NCBI RefSeq assembly: GCF_036053395.1
Contig: NZ_CP107942.1
Location: forward strand, 1,330,501-1,394,500
Origin: Actinoplanes sp. NBC_00393
GTDB taxonomy: Bacteria; Actinomycetota; Actinomycetes; Mycobacteriales; Micromonosporaceae
DNA length: 64,000 nt
Reading direction: 5' to 3'
This document shows positions 1 through 7,764 of the stretch, piece by piece. Under the pieces are notes generated by a model. It was not told the origin of the DNA. It saw only the letters and a list, made by a program, of their open reading frames with translations, and did not search any database. Each line of letters begins with the position of its first letter. Within the stretch, counting starts at the first letter, position 1. A program made the position numbers and the translations under genes.

Positions 1-59
1 TGCGGCGCTCCCATGCGGTGCGAGCATCGGAACGCTGACGTATCCGCGGAGGGACTCTG

Positions 60-1178
60 ATGACCGTGCAGCCGTTCACCACCAAGGACTTCACCCGCCG
101 GATGGAGAACGCGATCTCCCAGGCCGCGGCCGCCGGGCTCACCGGGATCCTGGTCACGCCCGGGCCCGACCTGGTCTACTTCACCGGCTACCAGCCCACC
201 GCGATCACCGAGCGGATCACCATGCTGGTGCTCGACGCCGACCACGACCCGCACCTGATCGTTCCCGTCCTGGAACGCCCGGATGCGGAAGCAGCGCCCG
301 GCGCGCCGGCCGTGACGATCACCGACTGGGCCGACGGCGCGGACCCGTACGCGGCCACCGCCCGCCTGCTCGACGCCGGCGGCCGGTACGCGGTCTCCGA
401 CTCGGCGTGGGCCTTGCACCTGCTCGGCCTGCAGGAAGCCCTGCCCGGCTCCCGCTACACCTCGATGACCGGCACCCTGCCGATGCTGCGCGCCGTCAAG
501 GACGCCGACGAGATCGAGCGCCTGGCCGCTGCCGGGGCAGCCGCCGACGCGGCCTACGAACAGATCATCGGGGTACGCTTCGCCGGCCGCCGGGAACGCG
601 ACATCGGCAACGACCTCGCCGACCTGCTGCGCGCGCACGGCCACGAGCAGGTCGACTTCACCGTCGTCGGCTCCGGGCCCAACGGCGCCAACCCGCACCA
701 CGAGATGGGCGAGCGGGTGATCCAGGACGGCGACATGGTGGTCCTCGACTTCGGCGGCCTCAAGAACGGCTACGGCTCCGACACCACCCGCACGGTGCAC
801 GTCGGCGAACCGACGGCCGAGGAACGCGAGGTGTTCGAGATCGTCCGGCAGGCCCAGCAGACCGCGTTCGAGGCGGTCCAGCCCGGCATCGCCTGCGAGG
901 AGATCGACCGCGCCGCCCGCAAGGTCATCGACGACGCCGGGTGCGGCCAGTACTTCATCCACCGCACCGGTCACGGCATCGGGCTGACGACCCACGAGCC
1001 GCCGTACATGGTGGTGGGGGAGCGGCGTCCGCTCGTACCCGGAATGTGTTTCTCGATCGAACCCGGCATCTACCTGCCCGGCCGTTTCGGCGTCCGCATC
1101 GAGGACATCGTCACCGTGACCGAGAACGCCGGCCGCCGCCTCAACAACACCGACCACGCCCTGCAGGTGGTCAGCTGA
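60..1178 (+). CDS. M24 family metallopeptidase (Xaa-Pro peptidase type)
   Basis: This 372-residue protein has the two-part layout of aminopeptidase P and creatinase-type proteins: an N-terminal domain (about 10-145) and a C-terminal pita-bread fold (about 150-370). The five metal ligands expected for a dinuclear peptidase are visible: D230 and D241 (VVLDFGG and GSDTTRT), H305 (RTGHGIG), E334 (SIEPG) and E348 (RIEDIV). With all five present, a cytoplasmic prolyl-specific aminopeptidase is more likely than a metal-free creatinase. The ATG at 60 follows a GGAGG-like ribosome site, and full family length supports it. It reads away from the neighbouring roadblock genes, with no sign of an operon. 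The peptide substrate cannot be told from sequence. Confidence 0.93.
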   Translation: MTVQPFTTKDFTRRMENAISQAAAAGLTGILVTPGPDLVYFTGYQPTAITERITMLVLDADHDPHLIVPVLERPDAEAAPGAPAVTITDWADGADPYAATARLLDAGGRYAVSDSAWALHLLGLQEALPGSRYTSMTGTLPMLRAVKDADEIERLAAAGAAADAAYEQIIGVRFAGRRERDIGNDLADLLRAHGHEQVDFTVVGSGPNGANPHHEMGERVIQDGDMVVLDFGGLKNGYGSDTTRTVHVGEPTAEEREVFEIVRQAQQTAFEAVQPGIACEEIDRAARKVIDDAGCGQYFIHRTGHGIGLTTHEPPYMVVGERRPLVPGMCFSIEPGIYLPGRFGVRIEDIVTVTENAGRRLNNTDHALQVVS

Positions 1179-1225
1179 CCGCGACCCAGCGCGACCGTTA
1201 GTTGATGTTGCCGGGCTGTGTCAGG

Positions 1226-1561
1226 ATGTCCGGCGTGAGCAGGGAACTTCGCGTCACCGCATCGGTGTTCGGGCGCACGCTGTGGGTGGTTGCGGCAGCG
1301 ATCCCGTTCTTCTACCTGGCCGCGGCCACCGAGAACGAGTGGATGGAGAGCCTGAGCGCCGACGGCGTCGGAAGTCTCTATGCGACCGCCGGGACCTGGG
1401 CGTTCTTCCTGCTCGCCTTCCTGCCGGTCATGCTGTGGCGTTTCCCGCGCGCCCGGCTCGCGGCGACCGCAGGCTGGGCACTGAGCCTGCTGCCGGCGGC
1501 CGGTCTGTACGCCTGGGGCCACAGCCTGCTCTACTGCCAGGCCTGCTCCGTAGCCGGCTGA
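1226..1561 (+). CDS. Small hypothetical membrane protein
   Basis: A protein of about 111 residues with three likely membrane segments: one after the N-terminal basic stretch (VVAAAIPFFYLAAA), one around TWAFFLLAFLPVML, and one around TAGWALSLLPAAGLYAW. It ends in a short tail with two cysteines (YCQAC). The start is uncertain: TTG 1202, ATG 1226 and GTG 1235 are all in frame. I took 1226; GTG 1235 has the better spaced AGGA. I do not recognise a family. It lies 47 bases after the peptidase gene and ends 57 bases before the convergent roadblock gene. Confidence 0.6.
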   Translation: MSGVSRELRVTASVFGRTLWVVAAAIPFFYLAAATENEWMESLSADGVGSLYATAGTWAFFLLAFLPVMLWRFPRARLAATAGWALSLLPAAGLYAWGHSLLYCQACSVAG

Positions 1562-1617
1562 ACCTGTGCGGATGTTCCGCAGCGTTGACATCGCGATCTG
1601 AAGCGGGCAGCGCCTGA

Positions 1618-2004
1618 TCAGCCGACCTTGCGCAGTTGCAGCAGCTCGGCCAGGCGTGCGGTGACCGTACGCGCCTCCAGATGCAGCCGTGCGATGTTGA
1701 GCCCACCGTCACCCAGCACCGCCAGCAGCGCCAGCTCGCCGATCGCATAGACCGCGAGATAACCGCTCTGGTTGTGGATGGTCACCTCGGTGAACCCGCC
1801 CTGCTGGAGCACCGCCCCAGCAGTGCGGCTGATCCCGTGCGCGCCGGCCGCGAGCGCTGCCACGTCGTGCGGCTCGGTGCCGGTGCTGGTGTCGTGCAGG
1901 ACGAGGAGGCCGTCGACGCCGGCCACCACGCAGCCGAGCACGCCCGGCACCTGGTAGCGCAGTGCGGCCAGTTCCGCGTACACGGCCTGATGGTTGTCGG
2001 TCAT
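1618..2004 (-). CDS. Roadblock/LC7 domain protein
   Basis: A 128-residue single-domain protein with the roadblock pattern: an N-terminal helix, then the strands GVLGCVVAGVDGLLVL, a mid helix, and GYLAVYAIGELALLAVLGD. Such proteins dimerise and act on small Ras-like GTPases, as MglB does for MglA or CvnB for CvnD. It overlaps the roadblock gene upstream of it on the same strand by four bases (ATGA), so the two are probably translated together and may form a heterodimer. No GTPase gene lies beside them; the nearest in the window is in the conservon near 53.5 kb. Confidence 0.85.
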   Translation of the reverse strand: MTDNHQAVYAELAALRYQVPGVLGCVVAGVDGLLVLHDTSTGTEPHDVAALAAGAHGISRTAGAVLQQGGFTEVTIHNQSGYLAVYAIGELALLAVLGDGGLNIARLHLEARTVTARLAELLQLRKVG

Positions 2005-2372
2005 ACCTCGAGCTCGGCTTCGATCTTGCGGAGCTGGTGGCGGGCCAGACCGAGGTTGGCGCGGTCCTTGTGCAGCGACAGGTAGAGGAAGAACGCGTCA
2101 CCGTGCTGCTTTTCCTGCAGCAGCCGGATCAGGTGGTACTGCGTGTCCAGCGTGATCAGAATGTCCTCGATGCCGTCCTGCAGGCCCAGCATGCCGAGGG
2201 TGCGGACCTTGGCCCGGATCACGTCGGTGTTGCCCGCCGCGGCGATGTTCATGTCCATCGTGGGACCGCCGCCGAGCACTCCCAGGGTCAGCCCGCTCGT
2301 GTAGTCCACCAGCGCCACCCCGATGGCGCCCTCGATGCTCATCGCTTCCTTCAGCGCAGTCTCGATGTTCAT
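2001..2372 (-). CDS. Roadblock-like protein, first gene of a coupled pair
   Basis: A protein of 123 residues (MNIETALKEAMSIEGAIG onward) with a roadblock-like alpha/beta layout: LKEAMSIEGAIGVALVDYTSG, then a glycine-rich turn, then DILITLDTQYHLIRLL and a C-terminal helical stretch. The ATG at 2372 is preferred over an upstream in-frame start at 2408 because GGTGG precedes it. It overlaps the next gene by ATGA. The match is weaker than for its partner, so it could be a diverged regulator of the same fold. A role in nucleotide-dependent control of a GTPase is inference. Confidence 0.7.
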   Translation of the reverse strand: MNIETALKEAMSIEGAIGVALVDYTSGLTLGVLGGGPTMDMNIAAAGNTDVIRAKVRTLGMLGLQDGIEDILITLDTQYHLIRLLQEKQHGDAFFLYLSLHKDRANLGLARHQLRKIEAELEV

Positions 2373-2454
2373 CGGGCCACCCTGGCACGCAGGTATTTGC
2401 TTCGTCACCGATCTAAACCCAGGACCGGCCGAACATCGTTGATCAGGCGTCGGA

Positions 2455-2472
2455 CGACCCCGGTAGGGGTCG
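2455..2472. terminator. Nested dyad between MarR and roadblock genes
   Basis: CGACCCC, four bases, GGGGTCG form a perfect 7-bp stem. An outer pair, ACATCGTT at 2434-2441 and AACGATGT at 2477-2484, encloses it. It lies after the stop of the minus-strand MarR gene and upstream of the roadblock pair, so it may be a terminator for the first or an operator for the second. There is no U-tract. Confidence 0.4.
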
Positions 2473-2516
2473 ACCGAACGATGTCCCCGGCGTCGCCTCG
2501 GCCGATGGACAACCCT

Positions 2517-2942
2517 TCACCGAACATCATCGGTACGCGTGAGCACGGTATTCAGCACCCGGGCGGCCACCGCGAGCTCTGCCTCGGGCAGGTCACCCCA
2601 CAGCTGCTCGGTGACCCGTCCGGTGGCTGCCCGCACCGAACTCCACTGGGCCGTGCCGCGCTCGGTGGCCGCCAGTGTGCCGTCCGCGGCGGTCCGCACC
2701 AGCCCAGCGGCGGTCAGCTCGGCCACCCGCTCGGCGGCCGTGGCCGCGTCGACCTGTTGCGCCTGCCGGATCCGGTCCACGACGGCGGCCTCCGGCAGGG
2801 TGCCGCCGCTGGTCACGGTCAGGGTCAGCGCGACCCACTGCGGCTCGGTGATGCCGGTCCCGGCCAGGTGTCGCTCGAGGATGGCGTTGAGCGCCTTCTC
2901 GGTGCGGCCGATGAGCTGGGTGCCGAAGGGAATGGTGGTCAT
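2517..2942 (-). CDS. MarR-like winged-helix regulator
   Basis: A 141-residue protein with the general layout of MarR regulators: an N-terminal dimerisation helix (LIGRTEKALNAILERHL), a winged helix-turn-helix in the middle (VDRIRQAQQVDAATAAERVAELTAAGLV), and a C-terminal helix. It is divergent from a second MarR gene at 3021, and the space between holds two copies of one palindrome. The usual reading is that one or both proteins bind there and control both genes. The HTH is less canonical than that of its neighbour, so it could instead be the regulated partner. The ligand is unknown. Confidence 0.75.
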   Translation of the reverse strand: MTTIPFGTQLIGRTEKALNAILERHLAGTGITEPQWVALTLTVTSGGTLPEAAVVDRIRQAQQVDAATAAERVAELTAAGLVRTAADGTLAATERGTAQWSSVRAATGRVTEQLWGDLPEAELAVAARVLNTVLTRTDDVR

Positions 2943-2958
2943 GGTGGGCTCCTCAATC

Positions 2959-3001
2959 CGTTAGTGGCACTAACGAAGCTAGTTCGTTAGTGCCACTAAC
3001 G
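2959..3001. promoter_or_regulatory. Twin palindromic operator between divergent MarR genes
   Basis: Two near-identical palindromes, CGTTAGTGGCACTAACG (2959-2975) and CGTTAGTGCCACTAACG (2985-3001), each have 8-bp arms around one central base. Their centres are 26 bp apart, and the whole block is itself a palindrome. They lie just upstream of both MarR starts (2942 and 3021). TAGTGNCACTA-type half-sites in this position are typical of MarR-family operators. Confidence 0.8.
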
Positions 3002-3020
3002 CAAGTGATAGGGTCCTTTC

Positions 3021-3461
3021 GTGTCTGAAGCGAAGCGCCTGGGAAGATCGCGGACGCGCCTGCTGTCGCAGGTCGCCACCCGATCGGACCGCCTGGTCAA
3101 CGAGGCTCTGGCCGAGGTCGACGCCCGCAAGTGGCACTACGCCGTGCTGGCCACCCTGGAGGAGTTCGGCCCGGCCAGCCAGGCCGAACTCAGCGAACGC
3201 ACCCGCATCTACCGCAGCGACCTGGTCGCCGTCATCAACGAACTGACCGCGCGCGGCGAGGTGGAACGCGCCCCCGATCCGTCCGACCGCCGCCGCAACG
3301 TCATCACCCTCACCACGGCCGGTGGGCGGCGGCTCGCGGCGCTGGACCGCATCCTCGCCGACGTGGAGGAGCAGTTGCTGGCGCCACTGAGCCCGGCCGA
3401 CCGCGACGAGCTGACCCGTCTGCTCGCCACCCTGGCCGAACACCACGGCGCCCGCTGGTGA
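3021..3461 (+). CDS. MarR family transcriptional regulator
   Basis: A 146-residue protein with a clear MarR winged helix-turn-helix: KWHYAVLATLEEFGPASQAEL, the recognition helix region RSDLVAVINELTARGEV, and the wing APDPSDRRRNVITLT, followed by the C-terminal dimer helices. The D-x-R-R-R wing matches the family well. GTG at 3021 is the start. Its promoter region carries the twin operator shared with the divergent MarR-like gene, which suggests autoregulation and cross-control. It ends directly against the convergent MFS gene with no gap between stop codons. That transporter is a possible target, but it has its own LysR regulator. Confidence 0.9.
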   Translation: MSEAKRLGRSRTRLLSQVATRSDRLVNEALAEVDARKWHYAVLATLEEFGPASQAELSERTRIYRSDLVAVINELTARGEVERAPDPSDRRRNVITLTTAGGRRLAALDRILADVEEQLLAPLSPADRDELTRLLATLAEHHGARW

Positions 3462-4661
3462 TCAGCGGGCCGATGCCCCCACCAGGACCGGCACGCGGCG
3501 CAGGCCCAGCGCCAGTCCGCCGCCGGCCGCTACGAAGATCGACGCCAGCAGCACCACACCCGGCCAGCCGCCCGCCGACCAGGCCGTCCCGGCCAGGCTG
3601 CCGAACACCGACGAACCCGCGTAGTAGGCGAACAGGTACAGCGACGCCGCCTGCCCCGGCGGCACCCCGCCCGCATGCGCCCGCACCGGCACCCAGCCGC
3701 TGGCCACACCGTGCACGCAGAAGAAGCCGGCGGTCATCACCGCCAGCCCGAACACCACCACCGGCAGGTGGTCCGGCAGCGTCAACAGCAACCCCGCCGC
3801 GGTGAGCAGGCAGCCGAACGGCATCACCGCGCGTCGCCCGTACCGATCAGCTAAACGGCCCGCCACCGTCGAACTCAGCGTGCCCACCGGATAGACCAGG
3901 AAGACGGCGCCCGCGGCGCCGACGCCGAGAGCGAAGGGTTCGCTGGTCAGCCGGAAGCCCATCGCGTTGTAGACCGCCACGAACGCGCCCATTGCGCAGG
4001 CGCCGATCGCATACAGGCCGAGCAGCGCGGGGTCGGTGAACGCCCGCCGGGTCATCGCCGCCGTCGGCCGCGCCACGAAGTTGCGCGAGGCAGGCAACAG
4101 GCCGGCGACAGCGGCGGCGCAGAGCAGTCCGATGGTGGCGACCACCGCAAGAGCAACCCGCCATCCGTACGCCTCACCGAACACGCCGGCGACCAACCGC
4201 CCGACCATCCCGCCCAGCGCCGTCCCGCCGATGTACAGCCCGGCGGCCCGCGCGTGCGTGTCGGAATGCAGTTCCTCGCGCAGATAGGCAGTCGCCACCG
4301 CGGGCAGCCCGGCGAGCGTCACCCCCTGCAGCAGCCGCAGACCGAGCAGCAGGTGCCAGTCGGGCGTCACCGCGCAGGCCAGGCCGACCACCGCGGACAG
4401 GGTCAGCGACAGGTGGATCAGCCGGGTCCGGCCCACCTTCTCCGACAGCGGGCCGGTGATCAGCAGGGCCACGCCGAGGCCGATCGTGGTCAGCGAGAGC
4501 GACCAGGCGCTCTCGGCCGGCGTGACACCGAACGCCGCGCTCAGCTCCGGCAGCAGCGGCTGCGTGCTGTAGAGCAGGGCGAACGTCGCCACGCCCGCCG
4601 CGAACAGGGCCAGGCTGACCCGGCGGTAGCCCGGCTCACCGACCCGATACCCGATGCCCAT
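3462..4661 (-). CDS. MFS transporter, YnfM-like
   Basis: A protein of 399 residues with twelve predicted membrane helices of the major facilitator type. Family marks include the GPLSEKVGRTR loop between helices 2 and 3 and the GRLADRYGRRAV loop in the second half. The start is taken at ATG 4661 (MGIGYRVGEPGYRR); upstream codons in frame run across the divergent LysR gene and are spurious. A divergent LysR gene sits 73 bases away, the arrangement seen for YnfM-type drug or arabinose-like efflux proteins. The substrate is unknown; export of a small toxic compound is inference. Confidence 0.9.
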   Translation of the reverse strand: MGIGYRVGEPGYRRVSLALFAAGVATFALLYSTQPLLPELSAAFGVTPAESAWSLSLTTIGLGVALLITGPLSEKVGRTRLIHLSLTLSAVVGLACAVTPDWHLLLGLRLLQGVTLAGLPAVATAYLREELHSDTHARAAGLYIGGTALGGMVGRLVAGVFGEAYGWRVALAVVATIGLLCAAAVAGLLPASRNFVARPTAAMTRRAFTDPALLGLYAIGACAMGAFVAVYNAMGFRLTSEPFALGVGAAGAVFLVYPVGTLSSTVAGRLADRYGRRAVMPFGCLLTAAGLLLTLPDHLPVVVFGLAVMTAGFFCVHGVASGWVPVRAHAGGVPPGQAASLYLFAYYAGSSVFGSLAGTAWSAGGWPGVVLLASIFVAAGGGLALGLRRVPVLVGASAR

Positions 4662-4734
4662 CAAGCCACTGTCCGCCGCGCTATTTGATACGTCCAATGC
4701 ATGAAAGTCATCGAGTTGATGCGTGATCCGTATG

Positions 4735-5619
4735 ATGAGCGTCGTGCAGATCGAGGATCTCCGCGGCCTGCTCGCCCTCGGTGAGCACCGCCACGTCACC
4801 GACGCCGCTGCCGTGCTCGGCACCAGCCAGCCGACCTTGTCGCGGCTGCTGTCCCGGGTGGAGGCGGAGCTCGGCGCCCGCCTGTTCGAACGCGACGCCA
4901 AAGGCGTCCACCCCAACCCGCTCGGCGACCTGGTCCTGACCGCCGCCCGCGACCTCGTCGACCGCCACGACCGTCTGCGCCGTGACCTGGCCGGCCTGCT
5001 CGATCCCGAATCGGGCACTGTCCGGCTGGCCTTCCTCGACTCGATGGCCACATCGCTGGTCCCGCGGATCCTGCACGACGTCCGGGAACAGGCTCCCCAC
5101 CTGCGTGTCGAGCTCCGCCAGGAACCCGGCCACGAGATTCTGCGCGACCTGGCTGCCGGCGTCGCCGAGTTGGCGTTGACGTCGCCTCGCCCGCCCGGCC
5201 CGTACGGATGGCTGGCCCTGCAACGCCAGCGGCTGACCCTGATCGTCCCCGCCGGACACCGCCTGGCCGGCCGCCGCCGTGCCCAACTGGCCGACGTGGT
5301 GGGGGAGAGCTTCGTGACGATCCCGTCCGGCTTCGGTTTCCGTGCCCAGGTCGACGACCTCTTCGCGGCGGCCGGCGTGACCCCGCAGGTCGACTTCGAG
5401 ATCGGTGACCTGGCCACTGTCGAAGGGCTGGTGGGCGCCGGCCTGGGCGTGGCCTTGGTTCCGGAGCAGTTCGCCGGGGCCTCCGGAACGATCGGCCTCG
5501 CCCTGAACACGCCCGGTGCTGAGCGCGTGGTCGGCCTGACCTGGCGCACGGACCGCCCGATGAGCCCGGCGGCGGTCCGCTTCCGTTCCTTCGTGGAACA
5601 GGCCGGCCCCTACGACTGA
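4735..5619 (+). CDS. LysR family transcriptional regulator
   Basis: A protein of about 294 residues with an N-terminal LysR helix-turn-helix (VTDAAAVLGTSQPTLSRLLS, then RVEAELGARLFERD) and a periplasmic-binding-like effector domain from about residue 90. GTG 4723, ATG 4732, ATG 4735 and GTG 4744 are all possible starts with no decisive ribosome site. The conserved QIEDLRGLLAL begins at the last of these. It is divergent from the MFS gene, which it probably controls together with itself. The effector cannot be predicted. Confidence 0.9.
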   Translation: MSVVQIEDLRGLLALGEHRHVTDAAAVLGTSQPTLSRLLSRVEAELGARLFERDAKGVHPNPLGDLVLTAARDLVDRHDRLRRDLAGLLDPESGTVRLAFLDSMATSLVPRILHDVREQAPHLRVELRQEPGHEILRDLAAGVAELALTSPRPPGPYGWLALQRQRLTLIVPAGHRLAGRRRAQLADVVGESFVTIPSGFGFRAQVDDLFAAAGVTPQVDFEIGDLATVEGLVGAGLGVALVPEQFAGASGTIGLALNTPGAERVVGLTWRTDRPMSPAAVRFRSFVEQAGPYD

Positions 5620-5636
5620 CAGAATGCCGCCCGTGG

Positions 5637-5798
5637 ATGCCGTCGATCGTCAGCGCCGCCGGTTCAGCACGCGCCGGGGAAGCGATCCAGCAGTTCGGCA
5701 AGGAGCTGGGCGAGGAGTACGGCTGGTCCGGCTATGTGATGCTCAACGTGCTGGACAAACTGGACGAGAAGGGCGTGGTGCTCGAGAGCCCGGGTTGA
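5637..5798 (+). CDS. Small ORF, 53 residues, unknown
   Basis: ATG 5637 opens a 53-residue frame containing GEEYGWSGYVMLNVLDKLDE and ending GVVLESPG. The stretch reads as two short amphipathic helices. Its stop codon overlaps a TTG start of the next small ORF (TTGA, 5795-5798), which suggests translational coupling. It lies 17 bases after the LysR stop. No family is recognised. It could be a real small protein or the remnant of a larger gene. Confidence 0.4.
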   Translation: MPSIVSAAGSARAGEAIQQFGKELGEEYGWSGYVMLNVLDKLDEKGVVLESPG

Positions 5799-6043
5799 GC
5801 GAAGCTTCCGAGGCCATCAACGCTGACTACGACTACACCACGCTGATCACAGGCGACGCGAAGGCTTTCCTGGAGCGCCTCGACCCGGCCGCCTACGAAC
5901 CTGAGGACCTGCTCGACGGCCCGATCGAGCTGGAACTCGATGACGAAGAGGCCCGTCAAGCTCTCGGAGAAACGCTGTCGCTGCTGCGCGACACCATCGG
6001 GAGCCTCACCGACGACGAAGTGCTCCTGATTCACATCGGCTGA
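5795..6043 (+). CDS. Small acidic protein, unknown
   Basis: From TTG 5795 this reads 82 residues (SEASEAINADYDYTTLITG onward), strongly acidic, with a long Asp/Glu-rich stretch around GPIELELDDEEARQALGE and ending DDEVLLIHIG. The frame is open further upstream, but the composition there looks like a shadow of the overlapping small ORF, so TTG 5795 is preferred. Acidic small proteins of this kind can be immunity or antitoxin-like partners, but nothing here proves that. Confidence 0.5.
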   Translation: MSEASEAINADYDYTTLITGDAKAFLERLDPAAYEPEDLLDGPIELELDDEEARQALGETLSLLRDTIGSLTDDEVLLIHIG

Positions 6044-6583
6044 ACCCAGCCACGCGCCCGGATAGGAAGTGGCTCGCCGTCGCGGGCATGCTCGGCGATC
6101 TCAGTGCGCCGTGGATCTTCGTTTACCGAATTGACGCATCAGCGGAGCATAGATCGATTCTTTGGAAGTGCCGTTTTTCGAGAACCCGCAACCAGCGACA
6201 ATGTCCTGAAGTTCGACGGCGGCTACCTGCAGTGATCGGATATGCGATTCTTACTCGCAAGTAGGGCCCGTCAATGAATTCTTGGCATTCCTGGTGTGGC
6301 TCGTCGCGGTGCGCCGGTGCAGTACGGTGCTGCTCGTCGATTGTTACATCGAGACGTGACGGACGAACTGAAAATGATCACATTGCTGGCCCCCGGCAAC
6401 GGGATGTCGACGGTGAATGGGAAGCGCTATGCGTCCCGCAGTGCAGTGACTTTCCGATTGATCGACATCTTGGCGGTGGCCGTCGCACTGATCTTCCTCG
6501 CGTCCGGGAAGGTTTGCCTCGCAGCTTCAGCCAGCACTGCGATCCTTATTTCACCTACCTTCCTCAAGCGCTACCCTCTGGCG
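6044..6583. other. Gap with no supported gene
   Basis: About 540 bases, visibly less GC-rich than the surroundings. No recognisable protein is seen, except that the frame of the following PadR gene stays open back to about 6296. From ATG 6374 it encodes a hydrophobic stretch (LIDILAVAVALIFLASG, then AASASTAILI) with moderate third-position GC. That leaves a possible N-terminal membrane extension of the regulator. Confidence 0.4.
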
Positions 6584-6922
6584 GTGACCGATGGGCCAGT
6601 TCGAGTGACCGAGCCGCTCCTGGACGTCCTCGAGGTGTTGCTCGAGGCCCGGGACTACGAGCTCTACGGCTGGGCGATCACCAAGGCCGCCAAACGATCC
6701 AGCCCCACGGTCTACAAGATCCTCGAACGGCTGACCGACTACGGCATGGTCAAGGCGCGCTGGGAAGACCATCATCCCGACATCAACAAACCGCGACGCC
6801 GCTTCTATCGGCTCACCGGGCACGGCGTGGAAACCGCGACACAGTTGCTCCAGGAGCGACGAGCGCAACGCCCCGCGGCGAGCAGAAGGCCACGGCCGAC
6901 TCCCGGATGGGCGGGCGCCTGA
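6584..6922 (+). CDS. PadR family transcriptional regulator
   Basis: From GTG 6584 this is a 112-residue protein with a PadR winged helix: EPLLDVLEVLLEARDYELYG (helix 1), WAITKAAKRSSPTVYKILER (HTH) and LTDYGMVKARWEDHH followed by RRRFYRLTGHG (wing). PadR proteins of this short class lack the C-terminal coiled coil. The stop overlaps the ATG of the next gene by one base (TGATG), so the pair forms a translational unit. A longer start at ATG 6374 would add a hydrophobic segment and make it membrane-bound; this is unresolved. Confidence 0.85.
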   Translation: MTDGPVRVTEPLLDVLEVLLEARDYELYGWAITKAAKRSSPTVYKILERLTDYGMVKARWEDHHPDINKPRRRFYRLTGHGVETATQLLQERRAQRPAASRRPRPTPGWAGA

Positions 6923-7665
6923 TGAGCGGGCAACTATTCGCCATCGTCGGCGCGGTTCTGCTGGGCGTGCTCGCCAACGACATCTGGGCGCTGTCCGCCC
7001 CGGTGGCCCGCCGCATAGTCGTGGTGGCCGCAAAGCTGTGGGCCCGCGACCCCGACGAGGCGCAGGTGCTGTCCGAGGAATGGCGCGCCTACATCGACGA
7101 CCGCCCCGGCCAGATCCTGAAACTCTGTACCTCGTTCGCTTTCCTCACCGCCGCGTTCGGCAGGGCGATCGGGCACCGTTTCCAATCCTGGAGCCGCCGT
7201 GCCAAGCCCACCGGCGGAGCCCGATTCGCGTCGATCGACTACGCAGCGGCCCAGGCCAACGCCGTCTCAGTCGCCCTCCTCGTCGGCCTGCTCTCGGCGG
7301 TCGCGCCCATGGTCTGCTACGCGGCGGAACTCGACATGGGCTTGGCGCTGCTGAGCTGGGGCACCGGGGTCGCCGTCGCCGTTCTCGCCGTCAGCACCTC
7401 GTTGATCTTCGGCTTCTTCGTCGCCCGTGCTGAGAACCTGCCCCGGGACGTCAACGCCATCGGCCTGCTGGCAAGCATGCTCAGCGCCGAAGCCGACACC
7501 GTCGAACTCCTCCTCGCCGCCGAGACGCCAGACCTCGTCCGGCCGTTCGTCGTCAACCACGAGCCCTACCACACCACTGACGCCCCCACGAGCGGACTCG
7601 TACGGCCCTATATCGCACGCGACGGCGACGCCGGCACGCTCCCAGGAGAAGCCATCGACGTCTGA
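6922..7665 (+). CDS. Membrane protein coupled to PadR regulator
   Basis: A protein of 247 residues with an N-terminal membrane helix (FAIVGAVLLGVLANDIWAL), a soluble stretch containing the WARDPDEAQVLSEEWRAY segment, and two further helices near SVALLVGLLSAVAPMVCYAA and AVLAVSTSLIFGFFV. The C-terminal tail is hydrophilic. The EEW-containing segment resembles one that recurs in actinobacterial membrane proteins of unknown role encoded next to small PadR or HTH regulators. The tight coupling suggests that the regulator controls or senses this protein. No enzymatic motif is seen. Confidence 0.75.
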   Translation: MSGQLFAIVGAVLLGVLANDIWALSAPVARRIVVVAAKLWARDPDEAQVLSEEWRAYIDDRPGQILKLCTSFAFLTAAFGRAIGHRFQSWSRRAKPTGGARFASIDYAAAQANAVSVALLVGLLSAVAPMVCYAAELDMGLALLSWGTGVAVAVLAVSTSLIFGFFVARAENLPRDVNAIGLLASMLSAEADTVELLLAAETPDLVRPFVVNHEPYHTTDAPTSGLVRPYIARDGDAGTLPGEAIDV

Positions 7666-7764
7666 CCCCGGGACAGCAGGATGCAGAGCCGGACCGCGTT
7701 GGCGCTGGGCGGTCTCGCGCACCGCCGTGCAGCAGGAGGCCGTGGTCACCGTGCGCCCGATTAG

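Noticed and set aside
6152..6235. Tail resembling a short-chain dehydrogenase end (VLKFDGGYLQ)
   Set aside because: Only about a dozen residues look family-like and no upstream catalytic motif exists. Too short to call a pseudogene.
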